In this document: positions 1-8,783 of the stretch, piece by piece
How the letters are laid out: every line of letters begins with the position of its first letter
How positions within the stretch are numbered: the stretch's first letter is position 1
DNA from: Elusimicrobiota bacterium
GTDB lineage: Bacteria; Elusimicrobiota; Elusimicrobia; UBA1565; JACRDR01
Direction of reading: 5' to 3'
Assembly (NCBI GenBank): GCA_016194745.1
Contig: JACQBA010000010.1
Span: 1 to 64,000, forward strand
DNA length: 64,000 nucleotides
Translations under genes and position numbers: made by a program
Notes under the pieces: model-generated
Database searches by the model: none
What the model saw: the letters and a program-made list of their open reading frames with translations, nothing else
What the model was told of the DNA's origin: nothing

Positions 1-1
1 G

Positions 2-103
2 CCTCACGGCTCGCTGAACGACCTAACACCGACGGAATTCGTACAACAGCACTACGCCCTGCCCAACGGCTCGACCGTCACGGCAACGGCATCTATCGAA
101 TGA
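2..103 (+). CDS. IS3-type transposase, C-terminal fragment (cut by window edge)
   Basis: The frame from base 2 to the TGA at 101-103 encodes 33 residues beginning PHGSLNDLTPTEFV. This closely resembles the conserved tail of IS3-family OrfB/integrase-core transposases, where R-P-H-x-S-L-x-x-L-T-P-x-E-F is typical. The 5' part lies outside the window, so I cannot say whether the element is intact. No terminal inverted repeat could be identified downstream. The DNA here and for the next 250 bases is clearly poorer in G+C than the operon that follows, consistent with an insertion at the edge of the glycan island. Confidence 0.6.
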   Translation, partial: PHGSLNDLTPTEFVQQHYALPNGSTVTATASIE

Positions 104-354
104 CTCAACCTAACAACGGCCCAGAGTTTGGGGGAACGTCGGCAGCATCAATCGTCGAAACGAGAATTGCTACTAGCACAATTTTCAATTGGACGGCAGT
201 TCTCTTATTTTTCGACCAACTGTGTCGGATACCCATTTCATTAAGCATTAGCTATGCCCTCCAAGTTTTGTAACTTTAGTAATCTAATAACCCACTGTCA
301 AGAATTGACGTGTTCTTGACAGAATTCGAAATCCAATGGCATCCATCCGGCGCG
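104..354. other. AT-rich intergenic stretch, no gene seen
   Basis: No convincing reading frame lies between the transposase remnant and the promoter of the first operon. G+C is well below that of the neighbouring genes. A small inverted repeat, TCAAGAA at 298-304 and TTCTTGA at 313-319 with an 8-base loop, contains TTGAC on its way and could be a binding site, but nothing else supports that. The insertion-element end probably lies somewhere in this stretch. Confidence 0.4.
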
Positions 355-384
355 TTGACTCCCCCGACGGACAAGTCCTATAAT
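355..384 (+). promoter_or_regulatory. Sigma-70-like promoter of the 415-8783 operon
   Basis: TTGACT at 355-360, an 18-base spacer and a perfect TATAAT at 379-384. The expected transcript start is near 391, where the palindrome at 391-407 begins, leaving a leader of about 24 bases. This is one of only two promoters in the window with a clear -35 box; the other, before pseB, has the same TTGACT. Confidence 0.8.
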
Positions 385-390
385 AGGAGT

Positions 391-407
391 TGTTCAAATA
401 TTGAACA
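391..407. promoter_or_regulatory. Palindromic operator candidate, copy 1
   Basis: TGTTCAAATATTGAACA: two 7-base arms around three bases, placed exactly where transcription should start. It differs at one base from the palindrome at 12854-12870 and is closely related to 41719-41735. Position and symmetry suggest a repressor site for a dimeric regulator; the regulator is unknown. Confidence 0.55.
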
Positions 408-414
408 CTGACGC

Positions 415-1569
415 ATGACGCCTTCGGCTAGCCCCTACAAGAAGCACAACAGCTTCGTCGAGATCCGGCAGAAGAAGCCGCTCTCCGACGCGCGCGCCCG
501 CATCGAAAAAGTGCTGGCGGATGCGTCGGATATGGGCCTCGGCCAGGACGCCGCGGACCTGGTCCGCCAAGCTTGCCGCGAGCTGCTCGGCAAGGCGGCG
601 GCGCCCAAGCCTTACCCCGCGTTCAAGCTCCACGCGAACGTGATCGAGGAGTTGGACCGCCTCGAGGACTCGGAGCTCCCGCGCTACCTCCATTATCGCT
701 ACCGCTACGAAGTTTTCCCCGACCGCAAGCTCCTCGACGCCTACCCGCCGTGCGTGCAGATCGAGCCGACCTCGGTCTGCAACTTCCGCTGCGTGTTCTG
801 CTACCAGACGGACGCGGCGTTCACGACGAAAAAGAACGGCTTCATGGGCATGATGAGCTTGGACCTCTTCAAGCGCATCGTCGACCTGCTCGAGGGCCAC
901 GTCGAGGCGGTCAGCCTCGCCTCGCGCGGCGAGCCCTTCGTCTGTCCCGATATCGGCAAGATGCTCGCATACGCTTCAGGCAAGTTCCTCGCGCTCAAGC
1001 TCAACACGAACGCCTCGCTCCTCGATGAAGCGAAGTGCCACGCGATCCTGGAGTCCGGCGTCGCGACCCTCGTCTTCTCGGCGGACGCGGCGGAGGAACC
1101 CAAGTACAGCGAGCTCCGCGTCGGGGGCAGCCTCGAAAAGACTCTCAAGAACGTGCGCCTCTTTCACGACGTGAAGGAGAAGCATTACCCGGATTCCAAG
1201 CTCATCACGCGCGTCTCGGGCGTCAAGTTCCCCGGCTCGAGCGGCTTGGACGAGATGGAGAAGTTCTGGGGCGACTACGTCGACCAAGTGGCCTTCGTGA
1301 ACTACAACCCGTGGGAAAACGCCTACGAGGCGCCGAAGAACGACATCGAGACGCCCTGCTCGGACCTGTGGCGCCGCCTGTTCGTCTGGTGGGACGGCTG
1401 CGCCAACCCGTGCGACGTCGATTTCAAGTCCACGCTCTCCGTCGGCTCGATCAAGGACACGGGCGTGAGCGACCTCTGGCGCTCGAAGGGCTACGAGAAG
1501 CTCCGCGAGGATCATTTGGCGAAGAAGCGCTCCGCTCATTCCCCCTGCAGCCAGTGCACGGTCGTATGA
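415..1569 (+). CDS. Radical SAM protein with SPASM/twitch-like C-terminus
   Basis: 384 residues. The radical SAM cluster motif CxxxCxxC is at C122, C126 and C129 (VCNFRCVFCY). After the barrel, a Cys-rich C-terminus (C at the DGCANPC segment and a final CSQC) looks like an auxiliary iron-sulfur (SPASM/twitch) region. No B12-binding domain precedes it, unlike the other radical SAM genes in the window. It leads an eight-gene operon of dehydrogenases, an aminotransferase and glycosyltransferases, so it probably modifies a sugar or a small precursor of the glycan. The start is the ATG 30 bases after the -10 box; no good Shine-Dalgarno is visible. Substrate unknown. Confidence 0.85.
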   Translation: MTPSASPYKKHNSFVEIRQKKPLSDARARIEKVLADASDMGLGQDAADLVRQACRELLGKAAAPKPYPAFKLHANVIEELDRLEDSELPRYLHYRYRYEVFPDRKLLDAYPPCVQIEPTSVCNFRCVFCYQTDAAFTTKKNGFMGMMSLDLFKRIVDLLEGHVEAVSLASRGEPFVCPDIGKMLAYASGKFLALKLNTNASLLDEAKCHAILESGVATLVFSADAAEEPKYSELRVGGSLEKTLKNVRLFHDVKEKHYPDSKLITRVSGVKFPGSSGLDEMEKFWGDYVDQVAFVNYNPWENAYEAPKNDIETPCSDLWRRLFVWWDGCANPCDVDFKSTLSVGSIKDTGVSDLWRSKGYEKLREDHLAKKRSAHSPCSQCTVV

Positions 1570-1578
1570 GGCGCCCGC

Positions 1579-2322
1579 GTGTCTGATTCGCTCGGCGGCA
1601 AGACCGCGCTCATCACCGGCGGCTCGGGGGGCATCGGTCGGGCCATCGCCCGCCTGTTCGCGACCGAGGCCTGCGACATCGCGCTCCACTACGCCTCGAA
1701 CCGCGCGGCGGCTCTCGACGTCCAGGCGCGCATCCGGGCGTCGGGCGGAAACTGCGAGCTCTTCCGCGGCGACTTGCTCAAGCCCGGGGCCGCAGCGAGC
1801 CTCGTCAAAAGCGCGGTCCGGACCTTCGGCCGGCTCGACGTCCTCGTCAACAACGCCGGAGCCGTGATCGGGCACAGCGATTTTCTCACCGCCTCGGAGT
1901 CCGAGTGGGATAAGAACCTTCGGCTCAACGCGATGGCGCCTTTCTTTCTGAGCCGCGAAGCGTTCAAGCACATGCGCAGGAGCGGCGGGCGCATCATCAA
2001 CGTGTCCTCGATCGCGGCCAAGTTCGGCGGCTCCTCGCACTCGATGCCCTACGGCGCGGCCAAGGCGGCCGTCGAGGCCATGACCGTCGCGATGGCCCGC
2101 GAGGGCGCGCGCCACGGCATCTTGGTCAACGCGATCCGTCCCGGCGTGATCGACACGCCCTTCCACGACGACACCTGGAAGGACATGACGCGGCGCATCT
2201 CGCTGATCCCGCTCAAGCGCATGGGCCGCCCCGAGGACGTCGCGCGGGCCGCGCTGCTCTTGGCCGGACGCGGCGGCGACTTCATCACGGGCCAGGTGTT
2301 CAACATCACCGGGGGCGAATGA
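1579..2322 (+). CDS. Short-chain dehydrogenase/reductase (FabG-like)
   Basis: 247 residues, a classical SDR. The cofactor motif TGGSGGIG lies near residues 13-20, NNAG in the middle, and the catalytic set is a Ser in NVSS plus YGAAK (YxxxK). The length is typical for 3-oxoacyl-ACP reductase-like enzymes. It starts with GTG nine bases after the radical SAM stop and overlaps the next gene by ATGA. Its neighbours (a D-2-hydroxyacid dehydrogenase, an epimerase, an aminotransferase) argue for redox modification of a glycan precursor rather than fatty-acid synthesis, but the substrate cannot be read from sequence. Confidence 0.85.
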   Translation: MSDSLGGKTALITGGSGGIGRAIARLFATEACDIALHYASNRAAALDVQARIRASGGNCELFRGDLLKPGAAASLVKSAVRTFGRLDVLVNNAGAVIGHSDFLTASESEWDKNLRLNAMAPFFLSREAFKHMRRSGGRIINVSSIAAKFGGSSHSMPYGAAKAAVEAMTVAMAREGARHGILVNAIRPGVIDTPFHDDTWKDMTRRISLIPLKRMGRPEDVARAALLLAGRGGDFITGQVFNITGGE

Positions 2323-3260
2323 GCGCGGAGATTCTCGTCTCGACCCGAAGCTTCGGCAAGGCGGACCCGGCGCCGCTCGAGCGGCTCAAGCTCTCCGGCC
2401 TCAAGGCGGAGTTCAACCCGTACGGCCGGCAGCTCGAGATCCCCGAGACGATCCAGCTTCTGAAAGGAAAGACCGGCCTCATCGCCGGCACGGAGACGCT
2501 CAACGACGAGGTGTTCGCAAAGGTCCCGGACCTGCGCGTCATTTCGCGCGTCGGGACCGGCATGAACAACGTCGACCAAGAGGCCGCCAAGCGCCGCGGC
2601 ATCCAGGTCTTCAACACTCCCGATTCCCCCGCCCAAGCGGTCGGTGAGCTCGTGCTCGGACTGATCCTCGGACTTTTGCGGCGCATCCCGGAAGCCGACC
2701 GGCAGGTCCGTTCCGGGACGTGGGAACCCGTGCTCGGCCGCCTCCTCTCTGAGAAGACGGTCGGCATCGTCGGGCTCGGCCGCGTCGGCCGCCACCTGGC
2801 CGGTCTCTTGTCCCCCTTCCGCCCGAAATTGCTCGCGTACGATCCGGCGCCGGACGCCTCCTTTGCACGGGAGCGCGGCGTGCGCCTCGTCGAATTGGAC
2901 GTCCTGCTCGCGGACGCCGACATCGTGACGCTCCACTCGCCGCTGACCCACCAGACGCGCGGGATGATCGGCCCGGCCCAGCTTTCGCGCATGCGCAAGG
3001 ACGCCGTCTTGATCAACACGGCGCGCGGCGGGCTCGTGGACGAGGTCGCGCTCCACAGGGCGCTCGCGGAAAACCGTCTCGCCGGCGCGGCGCTCGACGT
3101 GTTCGAGGCCGAGCCCTATAAGGGCCCGCTCCGCGACCTGCCGAACGTGATCCTCTGCCCGCACATGGGATCGTCCGCCGCGGAGACGCGCGTCAAGATG
3201 GAGCTGGAATCCGTCGACAATCTACTGAAGGGTCTCAAGCTCATCAAGGAGGCCGCATGA
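2319..3260 (+). CDS. D-2-hydroxyacid dehydrogenase (SerA-like)
   Basis: 313 residues, NAD-dependent D-isomer 2-hydroxyacid dehydrogenase. The Rossmann motif GLGRVG sits mid-protein. The catalytic Arg is in NTARGG, the Glu in the DVFEAEP region and the His in CPHMGSS. It is short and lacks the C-terminal ACT domain of many phosphoglycerate dehydrogenases. ATGA overlaps on both sides put it inside the operon. With the HAD phosphatase and DegT aminotransferase downstream, oxidation, transamination and dephosphorylation of a hydroxyacid (serine-like chemistry) is possible; that pathway is inference. Confidence 0.88.
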   Translation: MSAEILVSTRSFGKADPAPLERLKLSGLKAEFNPYGRQLEIPETIQLLKGKTGLIAGTETLNDEVFAKVPDLRVISRVGTGMNNVDQEAAKRRGIQVFNTPDSPAQAVGELVLGLILGLLRRIPEADRQVRSGTWEPVLGRLLSEKTVGIVGLGRVGRHLAGLLSPFRPKLLAYDPAPDASFARERGVRLVELDVLLADADIVTLHSPLTHQTRGMIGPAQLSRMRKDAVLINTARGGLVDEVALHRALAENRLAGAALDVFEAEPYKGPLRDLPNVILCPHMGSSAAETRVKMELESVDNLLKGLKLIKEAA

Positions 3261-4186
3261 AAGTCATCGTCTTCGGCGGGTCCGGGTTCCTCGGCAGCCA
3301 CGTCGCCGACAGCCTGACCAAGGCCGGCCATCAAGTCACGATCTTCGACCAGAAGCCGTCGCTGCACATCCAACCGACGCAGAAGATGCTCATCGGGGAC
3401 ATCTTGGAGCCTCAGGAAGTGTCCGAGGCGATCAAGGGCTGCGACGTCGTCTACAATTTCGCGGGCCTGGCCGACATCGACGAGGCGCGCACCAAGCCGA
3501 TCGAGACGGTCAAGTCGAACATCCTCGGCAACACGATCCTCCTGGACGCGGCCGCCAAGCATCGCGTGAAGCGCTTCCTCTTCGCGAGCACGGTCTACGT
3601 CTACAGCAGCTCGGGCTCCTTCTACAGCGCGAGCAAAAAGGCGTGCGAATCCTACATCGAGAACTACCAGCGGATCTACGGCTTGAACTACACGATCCTG
3701 CGCTACGGCTCTCTATACGGCAGCCGCGCCGGCTCGGGCAACGCCATCCATCGGTTGATCGCCCAGGCTCTGAAGGACAAGCGCATCACCTACTGGGGCG
3801 ACGGAGACGAGATCCGCGAATTCATCCACGTCGAGGACGCCGCGCGCTGCAGCGTCGAGGCCCTGTCCCCCGAGTTCGAGAACGAGAATCTGATCATCAC
3901 GGGGCACCAGGCGACCCGCGTGAAGGACCTCCTCGTCATGATCCAGGAGATGCTCGGCGGCAAGGTCGCGCTCGAGTTCAATCCGGACGACGGCCCGCTC
4001 TCCAAGGACACCCATTACAAGATCACTCCATACTCCTACGCGCCCAAGCTCGGGCGCAAGCTCATCAGCCACCACTACATCGACCTTGGCCAGGGGCTCC
4101 TCCGCTGCATGGAGGACATCCACCTCGAAATGGAGCACGAGGCGCGGCCCCGCCCGAAGCCCCAGAAGCCCGCCAAGAAGAAGTGA
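3257..4186 (+). CDS. NAD-dependent epimerase/dehydratase (extended SDR)
   Basis: 309 residues. N-terminal GGSGFLGSH cofactor motif, Ser in FASTVYVYSS, catalytic YSASK. This is the architecture of nucleotide-sugar epimerases and dehydratases (GalE/RmlB superfamily). The C-terminal tail is Lys/Pro-rich. It overlaps the preceding gene by ATGA and the next by GTGA. The exact nucleotide-sugar substrate is not evident. Confidence 0.85.
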   Translation: MKVIVFGGSGFLGSHVADSLTKAGHQVTIFDQKPSLHIQPTQKMLIGDILEPQEVSEAIKGCDVVYNFAGLADIDEARTKPIETVKSNILGNTILLDAAAKHRVKRFLFASTVYVYSSSGSFYSASKKACESYIENYQRIYGLNYTILRYGSLYGSRAGSGNAIHRLIAQALKDKRITYWGDGDEIREFIHVEDAARCSVEALSPEFENENLIITGHQATRVKDLLVMIQEMLGGKVALEFNPDDGPLSKDTHYKITPYSYAPKLGRKLISHHYIDLGQGLLRCMEDIHLEMEHEARPRPKPQKPAKKK

Positions 4187-4839
4187 ACGCGCCGTCGGCC
4201 TTCTTCTTCGATTTCGACGGCGTCATCGTGGAATCGGTCGACATCAAGACCGAGGCGTTCCGCGAGCTCTTCTCCTTCGACCCGAAGAACGTCGACGCTA
4301 TGGTCGACTACCACGTCGCCAACACGGGCGTCTCCCGTTACGAGAAGTTCCGCCATTACTACGAGACGCTCCTGAACAAGCCGCTGCCCAACGGGGAGTC
4401 GGAGCGCCTGGACCGGGAATTCTCGCGCCTCGTGTTCGAGAAGGTCGTCGCCTGCCCCTTCGTGCCGGGCGCGTTGGAGTTTTTGGAGAACTACTCCTCG
4501 CGCCGGCCGTGCTTCGTCGTGTCGGCGACCCCGGAGTCCGAGCTCCAGAGGATCGTGGAGGCGCGCCGGCTGACGCGCCACTTCGTCGGAGTCTACGGCT
4601 CCCCCTTGGCCAAGCTCGAGAATGTGCGGGAGATAGTGTCCTCGCGACGGATCACGCCCGCCAACGCCCTCTTCGTCGGCGACGGAGCGGCGGACTACGA
4701 GGCCGCCTCCGCGGCAGGCATGCCCTTCGTGGCGCGCGTCGTCGACTCGACCCGCGAGTTCTGGACGCTCAAACGCGTCCCGATGGTCGAGGACTTGATC
4801 GGGCTCGAAGGGCTGATCCGCTGGAACGGCGGCCGATGA
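4183..4839 (+). CDS. HAD-superfamily hydrolase (sugar-phosphatase or phosphoglycolate-phosphatase-like)
   Basis: 218 residues from a GTG start that overlaps the previous TGA. Motif I is DFDGV (Asp10 and Asp12), motif II the Ser in VVSATPE, motif III a Lys in SPLAK, and motif IV GDGAADYEAA. The helical cap between motifs I and II makes it a subfamily I HAD, the group of phosphoglycolate and beta-phosphoglucomutase enzymes. In this operon it likely removes phosphate from a sugar or hydroxyacid intermediate. It does not look like GmhB specifically. Confidence 0.85.
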   Translation: MNAPSAFFFDFDGVIVESVDIKTEAFRELFSFDPKNVDAMVDYHVANTGVSRYEKFRHYYETLLNKPLPNGESERLDREFSRLVFEKVVACPFVPGALEFLENYSSRRPCFVVSATPESELQRIVEARRLTRHFVGVYGSPLAKLENVREIVSSRRITPANALFVGDGAADYEAASAAGMPFVARVVDSTREFWTLKRVPMVEDLIGLEGLIRWNGGR

Positions 4840-6734
4840 TCCTCCTCCATCGCTCGAGCGGAAGGCGGCCCCTGGCGGCGATATCCGCCAGGGACCGCGC
4901 GAAGGGTCGTGCTCCCAGCGCGCGGCCCGCGGGCAAGACGTGGGCCTATCTCGGCCAGGAGCCGCGCGACCTCCTGCGCTGGCAGCGCGAGCTCGGGCCG
5001 GGCTGGACGCGCCTCGACGTCTCCGCCGAGGTCGCCGCTGCCGCCGAGGCCATGCGCCGGCCTTACGTCGAATGGATCGACGCGATGAGCGCCGCGCATG
5101 GAGGCGACATCGCCTGGTGGACGTCTTCCATCTCCGAAAAGAACGCCTACTCGAGTCCCCTGTTCTACGAGACCTGCGCGGCCCACGCGCTCGTGCGGCT
5201 CGCCAGGGCGAAGCGGCTGCCGGACGCGCTCGTCTGCGAGAGTTGGGGACTCAGGACGGTCGCCGCCGGGATCCTGCGCTCCACGTCCATACCGTTTGAG
5301 GCGCCCGGCGGATGGAGGAGTGCCGCCGCCTGCGCCGGCGAGAGGGCCAAGCTGGCCGCTCGCTCGCTGCAGTTCTTGGTGCGCGCCGCCAAAGGCCTTC
5401 TGCTCGGACGAGCGCCCCGACTCTCCGCGGGGACCAAGCCTCGCGCCGTCATCGCCACCTATGTGCACGCGGCGTCCCTCTCCGCCGACGGCGGCTTCAA
5501 GGACCGCTACTTTCCCGGCCTCGCGGAGACGCTGGAGCGCGCGGGTTTCGAAGTCTGGAATCTTCCGAAGACGCTTCTGCCGCAGATCTCGATCCGGGAG
5601 CAGCTGCGCCGGATGCGCGCGGGCAATTCGCGCTTCTTGATCCGCCAGGACTGGCTGCGCCTCTCCGATTACGCCGCGGCCCTGTCCGGCTCTTGGCGCG
5701 CGCTCCGTCTTCCCGAGGGTCCCCCGCCTCTGAGCGCCGAGTTCGACGCGGCGCCGCTTGTGGCCGAGGAGCGGCTGCGCCAGGCGCGCTCGCTCGAGTC
5801 CATGGAGGCGAGGCTCAGCTACCGCCTGACGCGGCGGCTCGCCGAGGGCGGATTCAAACCCGCGCTCGCCGTGACGTGGTTCGAGAACCAAAAGGACGAC
5901 AAGGCGCTGTCCTTGGGGCTCCGGGAGGCGTTCCCCGGGCTCGACCAGGCCGGCTACTTCTCGTTTTTGCCCAGCCCCAACTATCTGACGCCGTTCCCGA
6001 CGCCCGCCGAGCGCCGCGCCGGAGTCGTGGCCGACCGGATCATCTGCTGCGGCCGCTACCAGGCGTCCATCCTCGGGCGCGACGGCGGCACGGCCCGGAC
6101 CTCCGTCGGCGCCGCGCTGCGCTACGACTATCTTTGGAAGGACGGCCGAGCCCGCGCGTCCGCCGGGACGACGTTTCCTCCGACCGCCCTGGCCCCCCTC
6201 CCGAGCCGCTTGAGCGAGTCGGCCGAGCTCTTGGACATCCTGCTTCGGACGATCCCGCTCGCGCCCGGGATCAAGCGCTGGCGGGTCAAGCCCCACCCCG
6301 ACTACAAGATCGGGCAGCTCCTCGACTACCTCGGCCTAGAGGGCTGGCCGAAGGAGATCCAAATCGTCTCATCGTCCGTCGACGAACTACTCGCCGAGAG
6401 CACCGTCGTCTTGTCCGGCGGCTCGGGGACCTTGATCGAGGCCGCCTCGGCGGGCGTGCCGATCGTCATTTTGGGCCGCCTGACGGGGCTCGACTTCAAC
6501 ACGCTCGCCTGGTTCCCGGAGTTCGGCGCGCCCGAGACGGACCCCGCAGCGGTCGCCCGGCGCATCGAGCGCGCGGCCGCGCTGGCGCCGGAGGAGCGCG
6601 CGCGCCTGCGCGAGCGCGGCCGCGCGCTGCTCAAAGAATGCTACGAGCCCGTGACGGAGGAGAGCCTGCGCGCCTTCTTCGGAGACCCTTCCAAAAACCG
6701 TACAATGTCGCCTATCGGAGGACAATCGGCATGA
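4836..6734 (+). CDS. Large GT-B-like protein of unknown specificity
   Basis: 632 residues; ATG overlaps the HAD stop (ATGA). The N-terminal third has no fold I recognise. The C-terminal third resembles the donor half of GT-B glycosyltransferases and the end of LIC12162-type transferases: VKPHPDY followed by SGGSGTLIEAASAG and IVILGR. No transmembrane segment is evident. A retaining or inverting glycosyltransferase acting in the cytoplasm is the best guess. I do not recognise the family with certainty. Confidence 0.6.
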   Translation: MILLHRSSGRRPLAAISARDRAKGRAPSARPAGKTWAYLGQEPRDLLRWQRELGPGWTRLDVSAEVAAAAEAMRRPYVEWIDAMSAAHGGDIAWWTSSISEKNAYSSPLFYETCAAHALVRLARAKRLPDALVCESWGLRTVAAGILRSTSIPFEAPGGWRSAAACAGERAKLAARSLQFLVRAAKGLLLGRAPRLSAGTKPRAVIATYVHAASLSADGGFKDRYFPGLAETLERAGFEVWNLPKTLLPQISIREQLRRMRAGNSRFLIRQDWLRLSDYAAALSGSWRALRLPEGPPPLSAEFDAAPLVAEERLRQARSLESMEARLSYRLTRRLAEGGFKPALAVTWFENQKDDKALSLGLREAFPGLDQAGYFSFLPSPNYLTPFPTPAERRAGVVADRIICCGRYQASILGRDGGTARTSVGAALRYDYLWKDGRARASAGTTFPPTALAPLPSRLSESAELLDILLRTIPLAPGIKRWRVKPHPDYKIGQLLDYLGLEGWPKEIQIVSSSVDELLAESTVVLSGGSGTLIEAASAGVPIVILGRLTGLDFNTLAWFPEFGAPETDPAAVARRIERAAALAPEERARLRERGRALLKECYEPVTEESLRAFFGDPSKNRTMSPIGGQSA

Positions 6735-7858
6735 TCGCCATTTCAAAACCCAGCACCGGACCGGAGGAGATGCGCGCCGTGGAGAAGGTGTTCGAGACGG
6801 GCTGGCTCGGCCTCGGCTCGACGGTCTACGATTTCGAGGAGACGCTGAAGAAGTACCTGGGCGCCAAGAACGTCATCGCCGTCAACACCGGCACCTCCGC
6901 GATCCATATCGCTCTCGCCGGCCTCGGCGTCGGGCCGGGGGACGAAGTCATCCTGCCGTCGATCACCTTCGCCGCCTGCGTGCAGTCGATCCTGGCGCTC
7001 GGCGCGGTTCCGGTCTTCGCCGAGTCCCACGAGGAGAACCTGCTCCTCGACATCGACGACGTGAAGAAGCGCATCACGCCCAAGACCAAGGCCGTCATGC
7101 CCGTCCACTTCTGCGGCAATCCTTGCGACTTGGACGCGCTCAAGGCGCTGGCGACGAAGCACGGGTTCAAGATCGTCGAGGACGCGGCGCACGCGTTCGG
7201 CTCCGAGTACAAGGGCGCCAAGATCGGCACTCATGGGGACGCGGTGTGCTTCAGCTTCGATCCCATCAAGAACATCACGACGGGCGAGGGCGGCGCCGTG
7301 GCGCTCGCCGACGACAAGATCGCCGAGGACATCCGCCGGCTGCGCCTCCTCGGCATCGACAAGGATACCTGGCACCGCTACAAGAACGCGCGGACCTACA
7401 TCTACGAGGTCGTTTCCCCGGGCTTCCGCTACCACATGCCGAACTTCTGCGCCGCCGTCGGGCTCGAGCAGATGAAGAAGCTGCCCAAGTTCATCGCGCG
7501 CCGCCGCGAGATCGCCAAGCGCTACGACGCCGCCTTCAAGAGCGTGCCCGGCGTGACGATCCTCGACGTGGATTACGCCACGGTCGCCCCGCACATCTAC
7601 ATGGTCCGCGTGCCGGCGGAGGATCGCGACGCGTTCATGGAGTCGCTCAAGGCCAAGGGCGTCGGGACCGGCCTCCACTACATCGCCAACCACATCCAGC
7701 CCTTCTTCAAGAAATACGTCCGCGGCCCGCTGCCGCGCGCCGAGAGGCTCTGGCAGGAGCTCGTCACGCTCCCGCTCCACTGCGAGCTCTCGGACATGGA
7801 CGTCGAGACGGTGATCTCGGCGGTCACGGCGTTCCGCGGGGCGAAGACGGCGGCGTGA
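6731..7858 (+). CDS. DegT/DnrJ/EryC1 sugar aminotransferase
   Basis: 375 residues. PLP-dependent nucleotide-sugar aminotransferase with N-terminal TGWLGLGS, NTGTSA, EDAAHAFG and the PLP lysine K180 in FDPIKNITTGEGG. It is the only aminotransferase of this family in the window that keeps the lysine; the relatives at 32221 and 51763 have His there. GGAGGA at 6717-6722 is a good Shine-Dalgarno eight bases before the ATG, which overlaps the previous stop. It could serve the local pathway or supply the PseC or LegC step missing elsewhere; sequence alone does not decide. Confidence 0.88.
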   Translation: MIAISKPSTGPEEMRAVEKVFETGWLGLGSTVYDFEETLKKYLGAKNVIAVNTGTSAIHIALAGLGVGPGDEVILPSITFAACVQSILALGAVPVFAESHEENLLLDIDDVKKRITPKTKAVMPVHFCGNPCDLDALKALATKHGFKIVEDAAHAFGSEYKGAKIGTHGDAVCFSFDPIKNITTGEGGAVALADDKIAEDIRRLRLLGIDKDTWHRYKNARTYIYEVVSPGFRYHMPNFCAAVGLEQMKKLPKFIARRREIAKRYDAAFKSVPGVTILDVDYATVAPHIYMVRVPAEDRDAFMESLKAKGVGTGLHYIANHIQPFFKKYVRGPLPRAERLWQELVTLPLHCELSDMDVETVISAVTAFRGAKTAA

Positions 7859-7864
7859 GTCGAC

Positions 7865-7903
7865 GCCCTCACCCCAGCCTTCTCCCGCCTGCGGGAGAGG
7901 GGG
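7865..7903. repeat. REP-like extragenic palindrome
   Basis: CCCTCACCCCAGCC followed by a hairpin with perfect 8-base arms, TCTCCCGC (7881-7888) and GCGGGAGA (7891-7898), and a two-base loop. This is the classic form of repetitive extragenic palindromes found in many GC-rich genomes. Its right arm ends in a purine run that lies 5-10 bases before the ATG at 7908 and may act as the ribosome binding site of that gene. Confidence 0.7.
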
Positions 7904-7907
7904 CCCG

Positions 7908-8783
7908 ATGAAAGTAAGCGTCAACCTCTGCTGCTACGATTCCGAGAAATATCTGGAGGAAACGCTCGCCTCGGTGTGGGCGCAGACGTTCACGGACTAC
8001 GAGCTCGTCGTGATCAACGATGGGTCCAAGGACGGGACCGAGCGCATCATCCGCGCGCACATGGAGCAGGGCCGGCCGATCGTCTACCATCCCCAGGCCA
8101 ACGCGGGGCTCGGTCGGGCGCGCAACAAGGCGCTCGAGCTCTCCAAGGGCGAGCTCATCGCGATCCTCGATCACGACGACGTCTGGGAGCCCGCCAAACT
8201 CGAGCAGCAGGCGGCGCTGTTCGACCGGGCGGAGGTAGGCTTCGCGGGCTCCGACGCCTGGATGATGGACGCGAAGGGCCGCCTTCTGACCCGCTACGCG
8301 GCGCGCAATCCGATGAAGCGCGGGCGCGTGCTTAAGGATCTCTTCCTCAACAATTTCATCCCCTGCGCCGCCGCGATGATGCGGCGCTCGATGATCGACA
8401 AAGCCGGCGGCTTCTTCCGGCCCGATTTCCACATCGCCGAAGAGTACGAGCTTTTTCTCAGGCTCGCCGAGCATTCCGAGTTCGACTACGTAGACGAGGC
8501 CCTGGTCCGCATCCGCGTCCACGCGGCGAGCGCCGGCTGGAACATCCCGGTCGAGCGCGGCGAGATGCGCATCGCCTACGACGAACTGCTCGCGCGCCAT
8601 CCCGAACTCCTCCGGGAGCTCGGCGAGGACGTCGTGAGGATCAAGCGCGCCGGTTTCTGGATCGGGGAGCGAGACTCGAATCTGCGACGGACGGTCCTCT
8701 CCGCGGCCTCGCGCCTGCCGAATTCCATCGTGAACGCGGCGCTGTCCGCGAAGCGCTCCCTCTCTCGCCTCAAAAGCCGCTAG
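7908..8783 (+). CDS. Family 2 glycosyltransferase
   Basis: 291 residues. GT-A fold: N-terminal MKVSVNLCCYDSEKYLEETL, then VINDGSKDGT, and DHDD as the metal-binding DxD-type motif near residue 85. An acceptor-side EEYELFLRL (ED-like) follows. No transmembrane helices, so cytoplasmic. It is separated from the aminotransferase gene by a REP element and ends the operon. Likely transfers a hexose to a lipid-linked or nascent glycan; donor unknown. Confidence 0.88.
   Translation: MKVSVNLCCYDSEKYLEETLASVWAQTFTDYELVVINDGSKDGTERIIRAHMEQGRPIVYHPQANAGLGRARNKALELSKGELIAILDHDDVWEPAKLEQQAALFDRAEVGFAGSDAWMMDAKGRLLTRYAARNPMKRGRVLKDLFLNNFIPCAAAMMRRSMIDKAGGFFRPDFHIAEEYELFLRLAEHSEFDYVDEALVRIRVHAASAGWNIPVERGEMRIAYDELLARHPELLRELGEDVVRIKRAGFWIGERDSNLRRTVLSAASRLPNSIVNAALSAKRSLSRLKSR

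Noticed and set aside
976..2166. Long antisense reading frame of 396 codons, and many like it (for example 20996-22813 minus, 36054-38168 plus, 46079-48250 plus)
   Set aside because: They lie opposite or out of frame with well-supported genes, are extremely Arg/Ala/Gly/Pro- or Asp/Val-rich, and show no motifs. Such frames stay open because of high G+C at third positions.
4183..4839. HAD hydrolase as GmhB for the heptose pathway
   Set aside because: It has a cap domain between motifs I and II and lacks the compact, zinc-binding form of GmhB; it is also 16 kb from the hdd genes.
6731..7858. Naming this aminotransferase PseC or LegC
   Set aside because: It has the right family and lysine, but lies far from both pathways in another operon and shows no diagnostic signature that I can read.
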